Source of the DNA: Lysobacterales bacterium
Lineage (GTDB): Bacteria; Pseudomonadota; Gammaproteobacteria; Xanthomonadales; Rhodanobacteraceae
DNA length: 64,000 bases
Direction: 5' to 3'
Assembly: GCA_002632325.1 (NCBI GenBank)
Contig: NSJK01000017.1
Span: 1-64,000, forward strand
The position numbers were made by a program, and so were the translations under genes. The notes under the pieces were generated by a model. That model saw only the letters and a program-made list of their open reading frames with translations, searched no databases and was not told the origin of the DNA. Positions 1 through 8,295 of this stretch are shown here, in pieces; the stretch's first letter is position 1, and the number at the start of each line of letters is the position of its first letter.

Positions 1-36
1 CAGCCTGCCATTCAAGGCAGGCTGAAAGCGCAATCG

Positions 37-61
37 GCTCGACCAGCTGAGCTACGGGCGC
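37..61 (-). pseudogene. 5' fragment of a tRNA gene (acceptor 5' strand plus D-arm), repeat copy 1
   Basis: On the minus strand the repeat reads GCGCCCG TA GCTC AGCTGGTC GAGC. This matches the first 25 nt of a bacterial tRNA: acceptor 5' strand, positions 8-9 and a paired D-arm. No anticodon arm, T-arm or CGGGCGC 3' acceptor strand follows; the sequence runs into an unrelated hairpin instead. It is therefore a truncated tRNA, or a tRNA-derived attachment-site remnant, not a working gene. Confidence 0.5.
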
Positions 62-173
62 GTGTCGGGAATTGTCGCATGAACCGTCCGTGGTGCGGTC
101 TCCAGTCGGCATCCATGCCTCCTCCTCGCCGCTTGCTCAGCCTGCCATTCAAGGCAGGCTGAAAGCGCAATCG

Positions 174-198
174 GCTCGACCAGCTGAGCTACGGGCGC
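174..198 (-). pseudogene. 5' fragment of a tRNA gene, repeat copy 2
   Basis: Second copy of the same tRNA 5' fragment, 137 bp from the first and identical to it. It carries the acceptor 5' strand and D-arm only; the rest of a tRNA is absent. The duplicated unit includes about 60 bp upstream of the tRNA start, which would contain its promoter. Confidence 0.5.
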
Positions 199-264
199 GT
201 GTCGGGAATTGTCGCATGAACCGTCCGTGGTGCGGTCTCCAGTCGGCATCCATGCCTCCTCCTC

Positions 265-441
265 GGACAGGCCAAGGGCGATGCGCTGTGGTGGCGGATG
301 CGCTACGCGGGTCAGGCCAAGCTCCAGATCCATTTCGTGTGCCATGCCTCGCAAGCCGATCTCAAGACCTACTTCGTCAAATACAGCGGGCAGGTGGGTT
401 GGAACGGCCCGCCGCGTGGACTGGCGATCTCGCGCAGGTGA
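265..441 (+). pseudogene. C-terminal remnant of an unidentified protein gene
   Basis: Directly after repeat copy 2 an open frame runs to a TGA at 439-441. It encodes about 58 residues of protein-like sequence with several Trp, Tyr and Phe residues (for example DLKTYFVKYSGQVGWNG). Third codon positions are mostly G or C, as in real genes here. There is no start codon or ribosome-binding site, because the upstream part is replaced by the repeat. I read it as the 3' end of a gene cut by the repeat. The family is not recognised. Confidence 0.4.
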
Positions 442-468
442 CCTGAACTGCTTGCTCGCCTGGCTCGC

Positions 469-1527
469 TCAAGTCGACGGTTTTGGCGCGCGCCGTGGCT
501 CGATCATCGCGTGTTTGCGCAGCAGCGCGCGCAGCTGGTGATAGCTCAGGCCAAGCAGCGCTGCAGCTTCGGCCTGGCGATAGCGGGCTTGGGTGAGCGC
601 CTGTTCGATCAACTTGCGTTCGCTGCGCAGGATTTCCTCGCGCAGGTCGCAGGGCAGCTGCGGCAGTAGCGGTGTGGCGGCAGGGCCGGGTGTGGGCGCT
701 GCCGGTGTCGGTTCAAGCGAGCGCGGCAGGCGGTAGCTGGAGGCGAAGGGATCGAACACGATCTGCTCGACCATCGCCTCGGCCGGCGTTCGATACACCG
801 AGCGTTCGACCGCATTCTTGAGTTCGCGGATGTTGCCCGGCCAATCGTGCGCGAGCAGGGCCGCACGCGCCGCGGGCGCAAAGCCGGCAAACAGCTCGCG
901 CGCGAGTTCGCGTGTGATCTCGAGTGCAAAGTGTTCGGCCAGCAAGACGATGTCTTCGCCGCGCGCGCGCAGCGGCGGCACGGTGAGCACGTCGAAGGCG
1001 AGGCGGTCGAGCAGGTCGGCGCGAAAGCGCCCGTCGCGCACCGCCGCGGGCAGATCCTCGTTGGTGGCGCCGATGATGCGCACGTCGACGCTCAAGGTCT
1101 GGGTGCCGCCTACGCGTTCGAACTGGCCGTATTCAACCGCGCGCAGGATCTTCTCCTGCACGCGCAGCGAGACATTGCCGAGCTCGTCGAGAAACAAACT
1201 GCCGCCGTGGGCCTGCTCGAAGCGACCGAGGTGGCGACGCGTGGCACCGGTGAAGGCGCCGGCTTCGTGACCGAACAGTTCGGTTTCCAGCAAGGACTCG
1301 GTGAGCGTCGCGCAATTGAGTTTGACCAGCGGTCCCTGCCAGCGCGCCGAGAGGTAATGCAGGCGCGCGGCGATCAGTTCCTTGCCGGTGCCGCGCTCGC
1401 CAATCACCAGCACGGGCTTGTTGACGACCGCCACACGCGAGGTTTCCTCGAGCAGCGCGAGAAACGCCGGCGACTGGCCGAGCATCGCCGTGGTGTCGCT
1501 TGCGGGGGTGGTGGGCAGCGGGCTCAT
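469..1527 (-). CDS. pspF: PspF-like sigma-54-dependent activator
   Basis: 352-residue bacterial enhancer-binding protein that activates sigma-54 RNA polymerase by ATP hydrolysis. The AAA+ domain starts near the N-terminus: Walker A is GERGTGKE and the sigma-54 contact loop is GAFTGA. The C-terminus is a Fis-type helix-turn-helix (ILRSERKLIEQAL...AAALLGLSYHQL). As in E. coli PspF (about 325 residues) there is no N-terminal receiver domain, which fits control by PspA binding. The gene is divergent from pspA with about 230 bp between the start codons, where a good sigma-54 promoter faces pspA. Context and architecture together make the assignment strong. Confidence 0.9.
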   Translation of the reverse strand: MSPLPTTPASDTTAMLGQSPAFLALLEETSRVAVVNKPVLVIGERGTGKELIAARLHYLSARWQGPLVKLNCATLTESLLETELFGHEAGAFTGATRRHLGRFEQAHGGSLFLDELGNVSLRVQEKILRAVEYGQFERVGGTQTLSVDVRIIGATNEDLPAAVRDGRFRADLLDRLAFDVLTVPPLRARGEDIVLLAEHFALEITRELARELFAGFAPAARAALLAHDWPGNIRELKNAVERSVYRTPAEAMVEQIVFDPFASSYRLPRSLEPTPAAPTPGPAATPLLPQLPCDLREEILRSERKLIEQALTQARYRQAEAAALLGLSYHQLRALLRKHAMIEPRRAPKPST

Positions 1528-1699
1528 GGGCTGGGGCTGGGACAGGCGCCGGCGCCCGAGGATTCGGGCTGAATAAACACGCTTGAGTTTAGTCAGATTG
1601 ACGATAAAGCGGTGCGAAAGACAATCGGAGATCGGCGCAGAATCCCATACGATCCAGAAATAGCCTGTTACAACAATAACTTGCGTGAATCACCCGACT

Positions 1700-1714
1700 T
1701 GGCACGGCCCCTGC
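1700..1714 (+). promoter_or_regulatory. Sigma-54 (-24/-12) promoter of the psp operon
   Basis: The sequence TGGCAC-GGCCC-CTGC matches the sigma-54 consensus TGGCAC-N5-TTGC with one mismatch in the -12 element and exact spacing (GG at 1701-1702, GC at 1713-1714). Transcription would start about 12 bp further on, near 1725, giving a leader of about 30 nt before pspA. Its position next to pspF supports PspF-dependent activation. Upstream activator sites would lie in 1530-1690, but I cannot assign them. Confidence 0.85.
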
Positions 1715-1756
1715 ACTGTTCGCAGGGCAAAACCACAAAATCCACGAGGCAAGATC

Positions 1757-2437
1757 ATGGGCATGTTTTCCCGACTCAGCGACATCATCAATTCCAACCT
1801 CAACGCGATGCTCGACAAGGCCGAGGATCCGCAGAAGGTCGTGCGCCTGATCATCCAGGAGATGGAAGACACCCTCGTCGAAGTGCGCTCGGCCGCCGCG
1901 CGTGCGATCGCCGATCGCAAGGAACTCGAGCGCCGCAGTGCCGCGGCCGGCCGTGAGGTCGAGGAATGGCAACGGCGCGCCGAACTCGCGGTGAGCAAGG
2001 GCCGCGATGATCTGGCCACGGCGGCGCTGGCCGAGAAGCAGCGCAGTCAGGACGAAGGCAATGCGCTCGAACGCCAGCGCAACGAGCTCGACTCGGGTCT
2101 GGCCAAGCTCAACGACGACATCGCCGCGCTGCAAGGCAAGCTGGCCGATGCGCGCAGCCGTCAGAAATCACTCGAGCGCCGCCACAACACCGCCGCGCAG
2201 CGTCTGGAAGTGCGCCGCCGCGTGCACGACGAGCGTGTCAACAATGCGCTGGGTCGCATGGATTACTACGAGCGTCGCCTCGAACAACTCGAAGGCAAGG
2301 TCGAATCCTACGACCTGGGCAAGACTCAGGATCTGCATCGCGAGTTCGCCGATCTCGAAGCGGGCGAGCGCGTGCAGGACGAACTGGCCGCGCTGAAGTC
2401 GCGCATGGCGGGCAGCAAGTCGAACGTCGCGGAGTGA
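1757..2437 (+). CDS. pspA: Phage shock protein A
   Basis: 226-residue peripheral inner-membrane protein of the PspA/IM30 family (ESCRT-III-like). It maintains membrane integrity and represses PspF when no stress is present. It has the typical N-terminus (MGMFSRLSDIINSNLNAML, an amphipathic helix) followed by long coiled-coil helices rich in E, R, Q and A. The length matches E. coli PspA (222). The ATG at 1757 is chosen because GAGG lies 8 bp upstream and it sits about 30 bp after the predicted sigma-54 start site. An upstream start in the same frame at 1685 would overlap the promoter. It is first in a five-gene operon. Confidence 0.95.
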   Translation: MGMFSRLSDIINSNLNAMLDKAEDPQKVVRLIIQEMEDTLVEVRSAAARAIADRKELERRSAAAGREVEEWQRRAELAVSKGRDDLATAALAEKQRSQDEGNALERQRNELDSGLAKLNDDIAALQGKLADARSRQKSLERRHNTAAQRLEVRRRVHDERVNNALGRMDYYERRLEQLEGKVESYDLGKTQDLHREFADLEAGERVQDELAALKSRMAGSKSNVAE

Positions 2438-2442
2438 CGGCA

Positions 2443-2667
2443 ATGGCCGAGCTCATTCCGATCATCTCGATCCTCTGCATTTTCGTTGCCTGTCCGTGGC
2501 TGTTCCTGCACTACTCGACGCGCCGGCGCGAAACGCAAGGTCTGAGCCGCGAGGATGAAAAGATGCTCGAGGACCTGTGGCAATTGGCCAACCGCATGGA
2601 GCGCCGCGTCGAGTCGCTGGAAACCATACTCGATGCCAAGGCGCCGAACTGGAGGGAGAAATCATGA
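2443..2667 (+). CDS. pspB: Phage shock protein B
   Basis: 74-residue inner-membrane protein. It has one N-terminal membrane helix (residues about 4-25), then a short cytoplasmic coiled coil ending in LETILDAKAPNWREK, closely resembling the E. coli PspB tail (LESILDAEHPNWRD). PspB and PspC sense membrane stress and sequester PspA away from PspF. It starts 5 bp after pspA and overlaps the next gene by 4 bp, so translation is probably coupled. Confidence 0.92.
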   Translation: MAELIPIISILCIFVACPWLFLHYSTRRRETQGLSREDEKMLEDLWQLANRMERRVESLETILDAKAPNWREKS

Positions 2668-2945
2668 ACCGTTTCGACCGCAATCGCGAAGAACGTGGGC
2701 GTCTGTACCGCGACACCGAACGCGGCGTGATCCTCGGCGTCTGCGCGGGACTCGCCGATGCCGGTGGCGTTCCGCCCTGGCTCGCGCGATTGGTTGCGTT
2801 GATCGCGCTGTGCTGGTTCACGCAGGCGACCATCGTGGCCTATGTCGTTGCCGCACTGCTGCTGCCCGAGCGGCCGCTGCGCTACAACGGCCTGGGCGAC
2901 GAAGCCAGTTTCTGGCGCTCCGGACGTGGCAGGACCGAGCCATGA
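2664..2945 (+). CDS. pspC: PspC-domain protein, first copy
   Basis: 93-residue inner-membrane stress sensor of the PspC family. An N-terminal stretch (RLYRDTERGVILGVCAGLAD) carries the PspC signature G-V-x-A-G-[LI]-A, followed by a hydrophobic region of one long or two short membrane helices. It is shorter than E. coli PspC (119) and lacks a long C-terminal coiled coil. GGAGGGAG lies about 6 bp before the ATG. It overlaps pspB and the second PspC gene by 4 bp each. Confidence 0.85.
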   Translation: MNRFDRNREERGRLYRDTERGVILGVCAGLADAGGVPPWLARLVALIALCWFTQATIVAYVVAALLLPERPLRYNGLGDEASFWRSGRGRTEP

Positions 2946-3334
2946 GCCCGCGTGAACCCTGGCGCGCGCAGCGCTTCTATCGCGACACCGCCAACGGCAA
3001 GGTGATGGGCGTGTGCGCGGGCATCGCCGACTATTACGGCTGGAACGTCACCTGGGTGCGCGTGATTGCGATCGTTGCCCTGCTCTGGCTCAACGTGGTG
3101 ACCCTGATTGCCTATGTCGCGCTCGGCATGTTGTGGCCGGTCAAGCCCGAGCGCCCCTACGATTGGGATACCGGCGAGGAATACTGGCAAAGCGTACGCC
3201 GCTCGGCCAGCGGCACCTTCCGCGAGGTGCGCCAGCGCTTTCGCGAACTCGACCAGCGCCTGCAACGGCTGGAAGGCTACGTGACTTCGCGTCACCATGA
3301 TCTGGACCGCAAGTTTCGCGAGCTGGAGAGTTGA
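2942..3334 (+). CDS. pspC: PspC-domain protein, second copy
   Basis: 130-residue inner-membrane protein whose N-terminus (RFYRDTANGKVMGVCAGIAD) is paralogous to the preceding gene. It has two membrane segments and a C-terminal charged coiled coil (FRELDQRLQRLEGYVTSRHH) as in canonical PspC. It starts with an ATGA overlap of the previous stop. In length and coiled coil it is the better match to E. coli PspC, so the smaller upstream gene is probably the duplicate. The split may separate sensing from PspA binding, but this is inference. Confidence 0.88.
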   Translation: MSPREPWRAQRFYRDTANGKVMGVCAGIADYYGWNVTWVRVIAIVALLWLNVVTLIAYVALGMLWPVKPERPYDWDTGEEYWQSVRRSASGTFREVRQRFRELDQRLQRLEGYVTSRHHDLDRKFRELES

Positions 3335-3541
3335 ATGAATTACGCGTTTGTTTTCAGCATCATCGTGGTGATCGTGTTGGCACGCCTGTATCGCGAACAC
3401 CTGCGGCTCAAGGCCAGCCAGAGCGAGGGCAGCAGCGCGGCGCAGTCGCGCATCGATGCGCTCGAGGATCGCGTGCGCACGCTCGAGAAGATCGTCACCG
3501 ACGATGGCTTCGACCTCAAACGCGAGTTCGACAAGCTCTGA
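3335..3541 (+). CDS. Small PspB-like membrane protein at the end of the psp operon
   Basis: 68 residues starting immediately after the second pspC stop. An N-terminal membrane helix (about residues 3-18) is followed by a charged coiled coil (SRIDALEDRVRTLEKIVTDD) and the tail FDLKREFDKL. The layout of one helix plus a heptad-like segment is that of PspB, and the tail resembles the end of the preceding PspC (LDRKFREL). No family is firmly recognised. Operon position makes a role in the Psp membrane complex likely. Confidence 0.75.
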   Translation: MNYAFVFSIIVVIVLARLYREHLRLKASQSEGSSAAQSRIDALEDRVRTLEKIVTDDGFDLKREFDKL

Positions 3542-3582
3542 CGAGCAGTGAGAATCCGGGTACGGCCAAACGCGCGCGGGTC

Positions 3583-5025
3583 TCAGGCGCCTTCGGACTT
3601 CGCCAGCTTGCTGTGACGCATGCCGTAGGCGAAATACACCAGCAGTCCCAGGCTCACCCACACCACGAACACCAGCCAGGTGATCGCGGCAAGCTCGCTG
3701 AGCAGCCACAGCGAAAACAGGATGCCGATCAGCGGAATGAAGGGCACCCACGGCGTGCGGAATGAACGCGGCAGATCGGGCTTGCGCACGCGCAGCACGA
3801 TGATCGAGCTGCAGATCACGATGAAGGCGCTGAGCACACCGATGTTCACGAGCTTGGCGACTTCATCGAGCGGGAACAGGCCGGCAACGATCGCGGTGAA
3901 CACGCCCAGCGCAATCGTCGTGCGGTGCGGCGTGCCATAGCGCGGATGCACGTGGGCGAACCAACCGGGCAGCAGGCCATCGCGCGAGAGCGCAAACCAG
4001 ATGCGCGAAGCGCCGAGCATGAAGGCGAACAGCACGCTGATGAGGCCGAACACCGCGGCCACCGAGATCGTCACCGCGATCCAGGGCAGGCCGATATTCT
4101 TGAACGCATCGGCCACCGGCGCATCGGTATGCAGGGTCGAGTAGTGCGCGATGCCGGTCAGCACCATCGACACCGCCAGATACATCGCCATCGAAATGCC
4201 CAGCGACAGCAGCACCGCGCGCGGCAGGTCGCGCTGCGGGTTCTTCGATTCCTCGGCTGCCGTGGTGAGCGTGTCGTAACCGAACACCGCGAAGAACACC
4301 ACGGCGGCGGCGGTGGCGATGCCCTGATAGCCGAAATGGCCGACGCCATCCGCGCCGATCACGCGCTCGGGGATGAAGGGATGCCAGTTGGCCGGGTTGA
4401 TGTAGAACACGCCCACGCCGAGCACCAGCAGCACCGCGGCGACCTTGATCGCGACGACGAAGGTATTGAAGCGCGCACCCCATTCGGTGCGGAAGATCAG
4501 CAGCGCGGCGACCGCCAAGGTGATCGCTGCCGCGATCACGTTGAACACGCGGCCCTCGCCCGTACCGATTGCGCCCTGCGCCCAGATCGGCAAGGGCAAG
4601 CCGACCAAGTTCAGCGCAGCCTGCACGTACCCCGACCAGCCGATCGCGACGACCGCGACGATGAGTGCGTATTCGAGCAGGAGGTCCCAGCCGATCAGCC
4701 AGGCCACGCCTTCGCCCAGGGTCGCGTAGCTGTAGGTGTAAGCGCTGCCGGTGACCGGGATCAGCCCGGCGAATTCCGCATAGCACAGCGCCGCGGCGGC
4801 GCTGGCGATGCCCGCGATGATGAAGGAAATCGCGACCGCCGGCCCGGCATTGAGCGCCGCCTGCTGGCCGGCGAGCACGAACACGCCGACCCCGATGATG
4901 CCGCCGATGCCGATCGCGGTGAGCTGCCACACGCCCAGCACGCGGCGGAAATCACGCCGTGCGCCCGCCTCCGCCTGCAATTGTTCCACCGACTTGTGAC
5001 GCAACATGCGGGCGACGAGGCTCAT
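3583..5025 (-). CDS. APC-family amino-acid permease (cationic amino-acid transporter type)
   Basis: 480-residue integral membrane protein with about 12 hydrophobic segments. The first helix carries the APC signature (LTAIGIGGIIGVGVFVLAG), and a later conserved loop reads EESKNPQRDLPRA. The N-terminal extension (MLRHKSVEQLQAEA) resembles the CAT subgroup (TC 2.A.3.3), which imports arginine, lysine or ornithine. Substrate cannot be read from the sequence. The gene is monocistronic: it converges on the psp operon and lies 90 bp downstream of mnmE on the same strand. Confidence 0.9.
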   Translation of the reverse strand: MSLVARMLRHKSVEQLQAEAGARRDFRRVLGVWQLTAIGIGGIIGVGVFVLAGQQAALNAGPAVAISFIIAGIASAAAALCYAEFAGLIPVTGSAYTYSYATLGEGVAWLIGWDLLLEYALIVAVVAIGWSGYVQAALNLVGLPLPIWAQGAIGTGEGRVFNVIAAAITLAVAALLIFRTEWGARFNTFVVAIKVAAVLLVLGVGVFYINPANWHPFIPERVIGADGVGHFGYQGIATAAAVVFFAVFGYDTLTTAAEESKNPQRDLPRAVLLSLGISMAMYLAVSMVLTGIAHYSTLHTDAPVADAFKNIGLPWIAVTISVAAVFGLISVLFAFMLGASRIWFALSRDGLLPGWFAHVHPRYGTPHRTTIALGVFTAIVAGLFPLDEVAKLVNIGVLSAFIVICSSIIVLRVRKPDLPRSFRTPWVPFIPLIGILFSLWLLSELAAITWLVFVVWVSLGLLVYFAYGMRHSKLAKSEGA

Positions 5026-5116
5026 GGGCAGGCTTCCCCGGTTCAGGAGCGTCGATCATAGCCGCAGCAAGCCGTCGCGCGCTGCTGCACCGCTGGTTCG
5101 ATCCATCCCTTTCGGC

Positions 5117-6460
5117 CTACTTGCCGATGCAAAAGCTCGCAAAGATCTCGCCGAGGAGGTCGTCGCTGGTGAAGCTGCCGGTGAGCTCGCCGATTGCGTG
5201 CTGGGCCTGGCGCAGTTCCTCGGCGGCGAGTTCGCCTTGTTGCACGGCGAGTGCGCTGGCGGCTTGCGAGCAGGCGAGTTGCGCACGCTGGAGTGCGACG
5301 ACGTGGCGCGCGCGCGCGCTGAAGACGCCGTCGCTGCCTTCGCCGGCATGGGCGTGGCGCTGCAGCTCGGCGGCGAGCAGGTCGATGCCGATGCCGCTGC
5401 GTGCCGACAGCCACACGTGGCTGTTGCCCTCACGCTGCTCGATGCGCGGTGGCTCGGCGCCGAGGTCGATCTTGTTGTGCACGATGAGGCGGGTGGCATC
5501 GGTGGGCAAGGTGCCGAGCAGGTCGGCGTCGATCGTCTCGTCGGGTGGCGCGCACACCAGGAGGGCGAGATCGGCGCGTGCGAGTTCGGCGTGCGCGCGA
5601 CGCACGCCTTCGCGTTCGACCACATCGTCGGTCTCGCGCAGGCCGGCGGTGTCGGCGAGCGTGAGCGCGATGCCGTTCACCATCACCGATTCGCGCAGCA
5701 CGTCGCGGGTGGTGCCGGCGATCTCGGTGACGATCGCGCGCTCGCCCGCGGCAAGCGCATTGAGCAGGCTCGACTTGCCGACGTTGGGCCGACCCACGAT
5801 CACCACGTGCAGGCCATCGGTGAGGCGAACGCCGCGCTGCGCGGCGGCGAGGAGATCATCGAGCGCGAGGCGCAGCGCGTCCATCTCGGCGAGCAGGGCG
5901 GGCGCTGCGAGAAAGTCTATTTCCTCTTCGGGAAAGTCGATCGCCGCCTCGATCCAGGTGCGCACGCGCACGAGTTGCGCGCTGAGCGCATCGGCGCGGC
6001 GCGAGAACTCGCCATCGAGACTGCGCTGCGCAGCGCGTGCAGCGGTCTGCGAGGTGCTGGCGATGAGGTCGGCAACGGCTTCGGCCTGGGCCAGGTCGAG
6101 CTTGCCGTTGAGAAATGCGCGTTCGGTGAATTCACCCGCGCGCGCGGGTCGCGCGCCCAGTTCGAAGCTGCGCGCGAGCAGGGCATGGAGCAACAGCGGA
6201 TTGCCGTGCGCCTGCAGCTCCACCACGTGCTCACCGGTGTAGGAGCGCGGCGCGGCGAAATACAGCAACAGACCGCGATCGATGATCGCGCCATCGCGGT
6301 CGCGAAAGCTTGCCCAGTGCGCGTGGCGCTCGCGTGGCATGCGGCCGAGCAGCTGTGCGCCAATCTTCGGCGCGAGTGGCCCGGAGATGCGCACCACGCC
6401 GATGCCCGCATGACCGGCTGCGGTGGCGATCGCCGCGATCGTGTCGGCCGCGGCGTTCAT
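5117..6460 (-). CDS. mnmE: tRNA U34 modification GTPase MnmE
   Basis: 447 residues. With MnmG it forms the 5-carboxymethylaminomethyl or aminomethyl group at U34 of certain tRNAs. The N-terminal tetrahydrofolate-binding domain is followed by a GTPase domain with GRPNVGKSS (P-loop), EIAGTTRD (switch I/G2), DTAGLRE (G3) and HNKIDL (G4). The chain ends in the required C-terminal FCIGK, whose Cys acts in the modification. The gene lies 4 bp after yidC, continuing the usual rpmH-rnpA-yidC-mnmE order. Confidence 0.97.
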   Translation of the reverse strand: MNAAADTIAAIATAAGHAGIGVVRISGPLAPKIGAQLLGRMPRERHAHWASFRDRDGAIIDRGLLLYFAAPRSYTGEHVVELQAHGNPLLLHALLARSFELGARPARAGEFTERAFLNGKLDLAQAEAVADLIASTSQTAARAAQRSLDGEFSRRADALSAQLVRVRTWIEAAIDFPEEEIDFLAAPALLAEMDALRLALDDLLAAAQRGVRLTDGLHVVIVGRPNVGKSSLLNALAAGERAIVTEIAGTTRDVLRESVMVNGIALTLADTAGLRETDDVVEREGVRRAHAELARADLALLVCAPPDETIDADLLGTLPTDATRLIVHNKIDLGAEPPRIEQREGNSHVWLSARSGIGIDLLAAELQRHAHAGEGSDGVFSARARHVVALQRAQLACSQAASALAVQQGELAAEELRQAQHAIGELTGSFTSDDLLGEIFASFCIGK

Positions 6461-6464
6461 GGCA

Positions 6465-8177
6465 TCAGGTGGCCGCTTTCTCGTGTGCCTCGATGCGCCG
6501 CGTGATGATCCACTGCTGCAGCACGCCGAGGCCGCCGTTGACGACGTAGTAGAGCACGAGGCCGGCGGGGAAGAACGCGAACAGCACGGAGAAGATCACC
6601 GGCATGATCTTCATCATCTTCGCCTGCAGCGGATCCATGCCCGCCATCGGCGTGAGGTACTGGGTGGCGATCATCACCGCCGCGTTGAGCACCGGCAGCA
6701 CGAAGTAGGGATCGGGCGCGCTGAGGTTGTGGATCCAGGCGATGAACGGCGCCTGGCGCAGCTCGACGCTTTCCAGCAGCACCCAGTACAGCGCGAAGAA
6801 CACCGGAATCTGGATCAGCATCGGCAGGCAGCCGGCGAGCGGATTGACCTTTTCCTTCTGGAACAGCTCCATCTGCGCGGCGGCAAATTTCTGCCGGTCG
6901 TCGCCGTAGCGTTCCTTGAGCGCGGCCAGGCGCGGCTGCAGCTTGCGCATGCGTGCGCCCGAGCGGTACTGCGCTTCGCTGAGTTTGAAGAACAGCGCCT
7001 TGATCAGCAGCACCAGCAGGATGATCGCGAAACCCCAGTTGCCGGTGAGCTTGTGGAACTGGGTGAGCAGCCAATGCAGCGGCTCGGCGATCACCTTGAA
7101 CATGCCATAGTCGATCGTCAGCGACAGCCCCGGCGCGATCTGGTCGAGCGAGCTTTGCAGCTTGGGGCCGATGTACAGCCGCGCACTCTCGCTGCGCGAC
7201 TGACCGGGCGCAACACTGAGCAGCGGCGACATCGCGCGGATCAGATAGCGCGGCCCGTGCGGATTGGCGATCTGCAGCGTGCTGTAGCTGTCGGTTTCGC
7301 TGGTGGTGGGAATCCACGCGGCGAAGAAATAGTGCTGCAGCATCGCCGCCCAGCCACCGGCAAAACTCTTGGCCAGCGGTTCCTTGTGAAAACCATCGAA
7401 CTTGAGCTTCTCGAACTTGTCCTCGGGGCTGTAGATCGCCGCGCCGGCAAAGCTGTAGCGCTCGATGTTGCTGAAGCCCTTGATGCCGCTGGTGTCGATC
7501 ACCGGCGGCACGCGCTGCAACTGGCGATAGGCATTGCCGTTCCAGGCCTGCGTGCCGTGATTGCTGATCTCCTCGCGCTGTTCGATCACGTAGCTGCCGC
7601 GCTTGAACACGAACACTTTGCGCACGCTCAGGCCATCGGGCTGGCTCCAGGTCAGCGGCACTTCCAACGTGTCGCCGCCATCGAGTTTGTAACTTGCCTG
7701 CGCGCTCTGGTAGAGCGCCTGATGATCGGGCGCGACGAGGCTGCTGCCCTGCGCGCTGAGCAAGCCGCTCTGGGCGACGAAGAAGTGCGCGTCGCTGTGG
7801 TCGAGCAGGCGCACCGGGTTGGCGAAATCCTTGGGCTGCTTGGGATAGGCGAGCAGGTCGGCGACGACGATGTTGCCGCCCCGCGGATCGATCTCCACGC
7901 GCAGCACGTCGGTGCTCACCACCACCGGAGCCACTGGGGGCGTACTGCTCGCGTCGCTGGCTGGCGTGCTGGTCGCAGGCGTGCCGCTTGGTGGCGTACC
8001 CGCAACCGGTGCGGGCGTGCTGCCGTCGGCAGCAGGCGTCGCGGCGGCGTCGGCTGCGCTCGTGCTGGCGGCGGGCGTGGTCGCCGGGGCTGGACCGTAG
8101 TCCTTTTCCCATTCCATCCACAGCAGATAGCTGATGAACAGCAGGGCGATCAGAAGGAGGTTGCGGGTGCTGGTCAT
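6465..8177 (-). CDS. yidC: Membrane protein insertase YidC
   Basis: 570 residues. It inserts and folds inner-membrane proteins, alone or with SecYEG. The N-terminal membrane helix is MTSTRNLLLIALLFISYLLW. A low-complexity Ala/Thr/Pro/Ser linker (about residues 30-90) leads into the large periplasmic domain, then the conserved C-terminal five-helix region (FPAGLVLYYVVNGGLGVLQQ). It is slightly longer than E. coli YidC (548) because of the linker. A 118-bp gap separates it from rnpA; the small yidD gene usually found there is missing. Confidence 0.97.
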   Translation of the reverse strand: MTSTRNLLLIALLFISYLLWMEWEKDYGPAPATTPAASTSAADAAATPAADGSTPAPVAGTPPSGTPATSTPASDASSTPPVAPVVVSTDVLRVEIDPRGGNIVVADLLAYPKQPKDFANPVRLLDHSDAHFFVAQSGLLSAQGSSLVAPDHQALYQSAQASYKLDGGDTLEVPLTWSQPDGLSVRKVFVFKRGSYVIEQREEISNHGTQAWNGNAYRQLQRVPPVIDTSGIKGFSNIERYSFAGAAIYSPEDKFEKLKFDGFHKEPLAKSFAGGWAAMLQHYFFAAWIPTTSETDSYSTLQIANPHGPRYLIRAMSPLLSVAPGQSRSESARLYIGPKLQSSLDQIAPGLSLTIDYGMFKVIAEPLHWLLTQFHKLTGNWGFAIILLVLLIKALFFKLSEAQYRSGARMRKLQPRLAALKERYGDDRQKFAAAQMELFQKEKVNPLAGCLPMLIQIPVFFALYWVLLESVELRQAPFIAWIHNLSAPDPYFVLPVLNAAVMIATQYLTPMAGMDPLQAKMMKIMPVIFSVLFAFFPAGLVLYYVVNGGLGVLQQWIITRRIEAHEKAAT

Positions 8178-8295
8178 GAAGGTCCGGATACGGCAGATGG
8201 AATGCGGCCGCCGTGCAGACGCTGGTCAGGATCGCCAGCGGCAAGGAATGAAGCACGGGTCGGCATGCGGAACGGCTGCGCCCGAAGCGCGCGGA

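Larger units (their letters stand above)
1..265. repeat. Two direct copies of a 128-bp repeat (1-128 and 138-265)
   Basis: Positions 1-128 and 138-265 read as the same sequence, offset by 137 bp with a 9-bp spacer. Each copy begins with a perfect 9-bp hairpin (CAGCCTGCC, 6-nt loop, GGCAGGCTG) and contains, on the minus strand, a tRNA-like 5' end. The window begins exactly at the repeat edge, so more copies may lie upstream. The copies look freshly duplicated because I see no differences between them. Assembly error at a contig edge is an alternative explanation. Confidence 0.85.

Noticed and set aside
37..61. Complete tRNA gene at the window start
   Set aside because: Only the 5' acceptor strand and D-arm match. 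Anticodon arm, T-arm and 3' acceptor strand are missing.
1685..1756. Upstream start for pspA adding 24 residues
   Set aside because: It would place the start codon before the sigma-54 promoter. The ATG at 1757 has a good ribosome-binding site and gives the conserved N-terminus.
5006..6505. Long open frame antisense to mnmE (about 500 codons)
   Set aside because: Mirror of a well-conserved gene. Composition is skewed and shows no protein-family features.
8178..8295. yidD between rnpA and yidC
   Set aside because: The gap is too short for a yidD of about 75-85 codons, and translation shows no YidD motifs.
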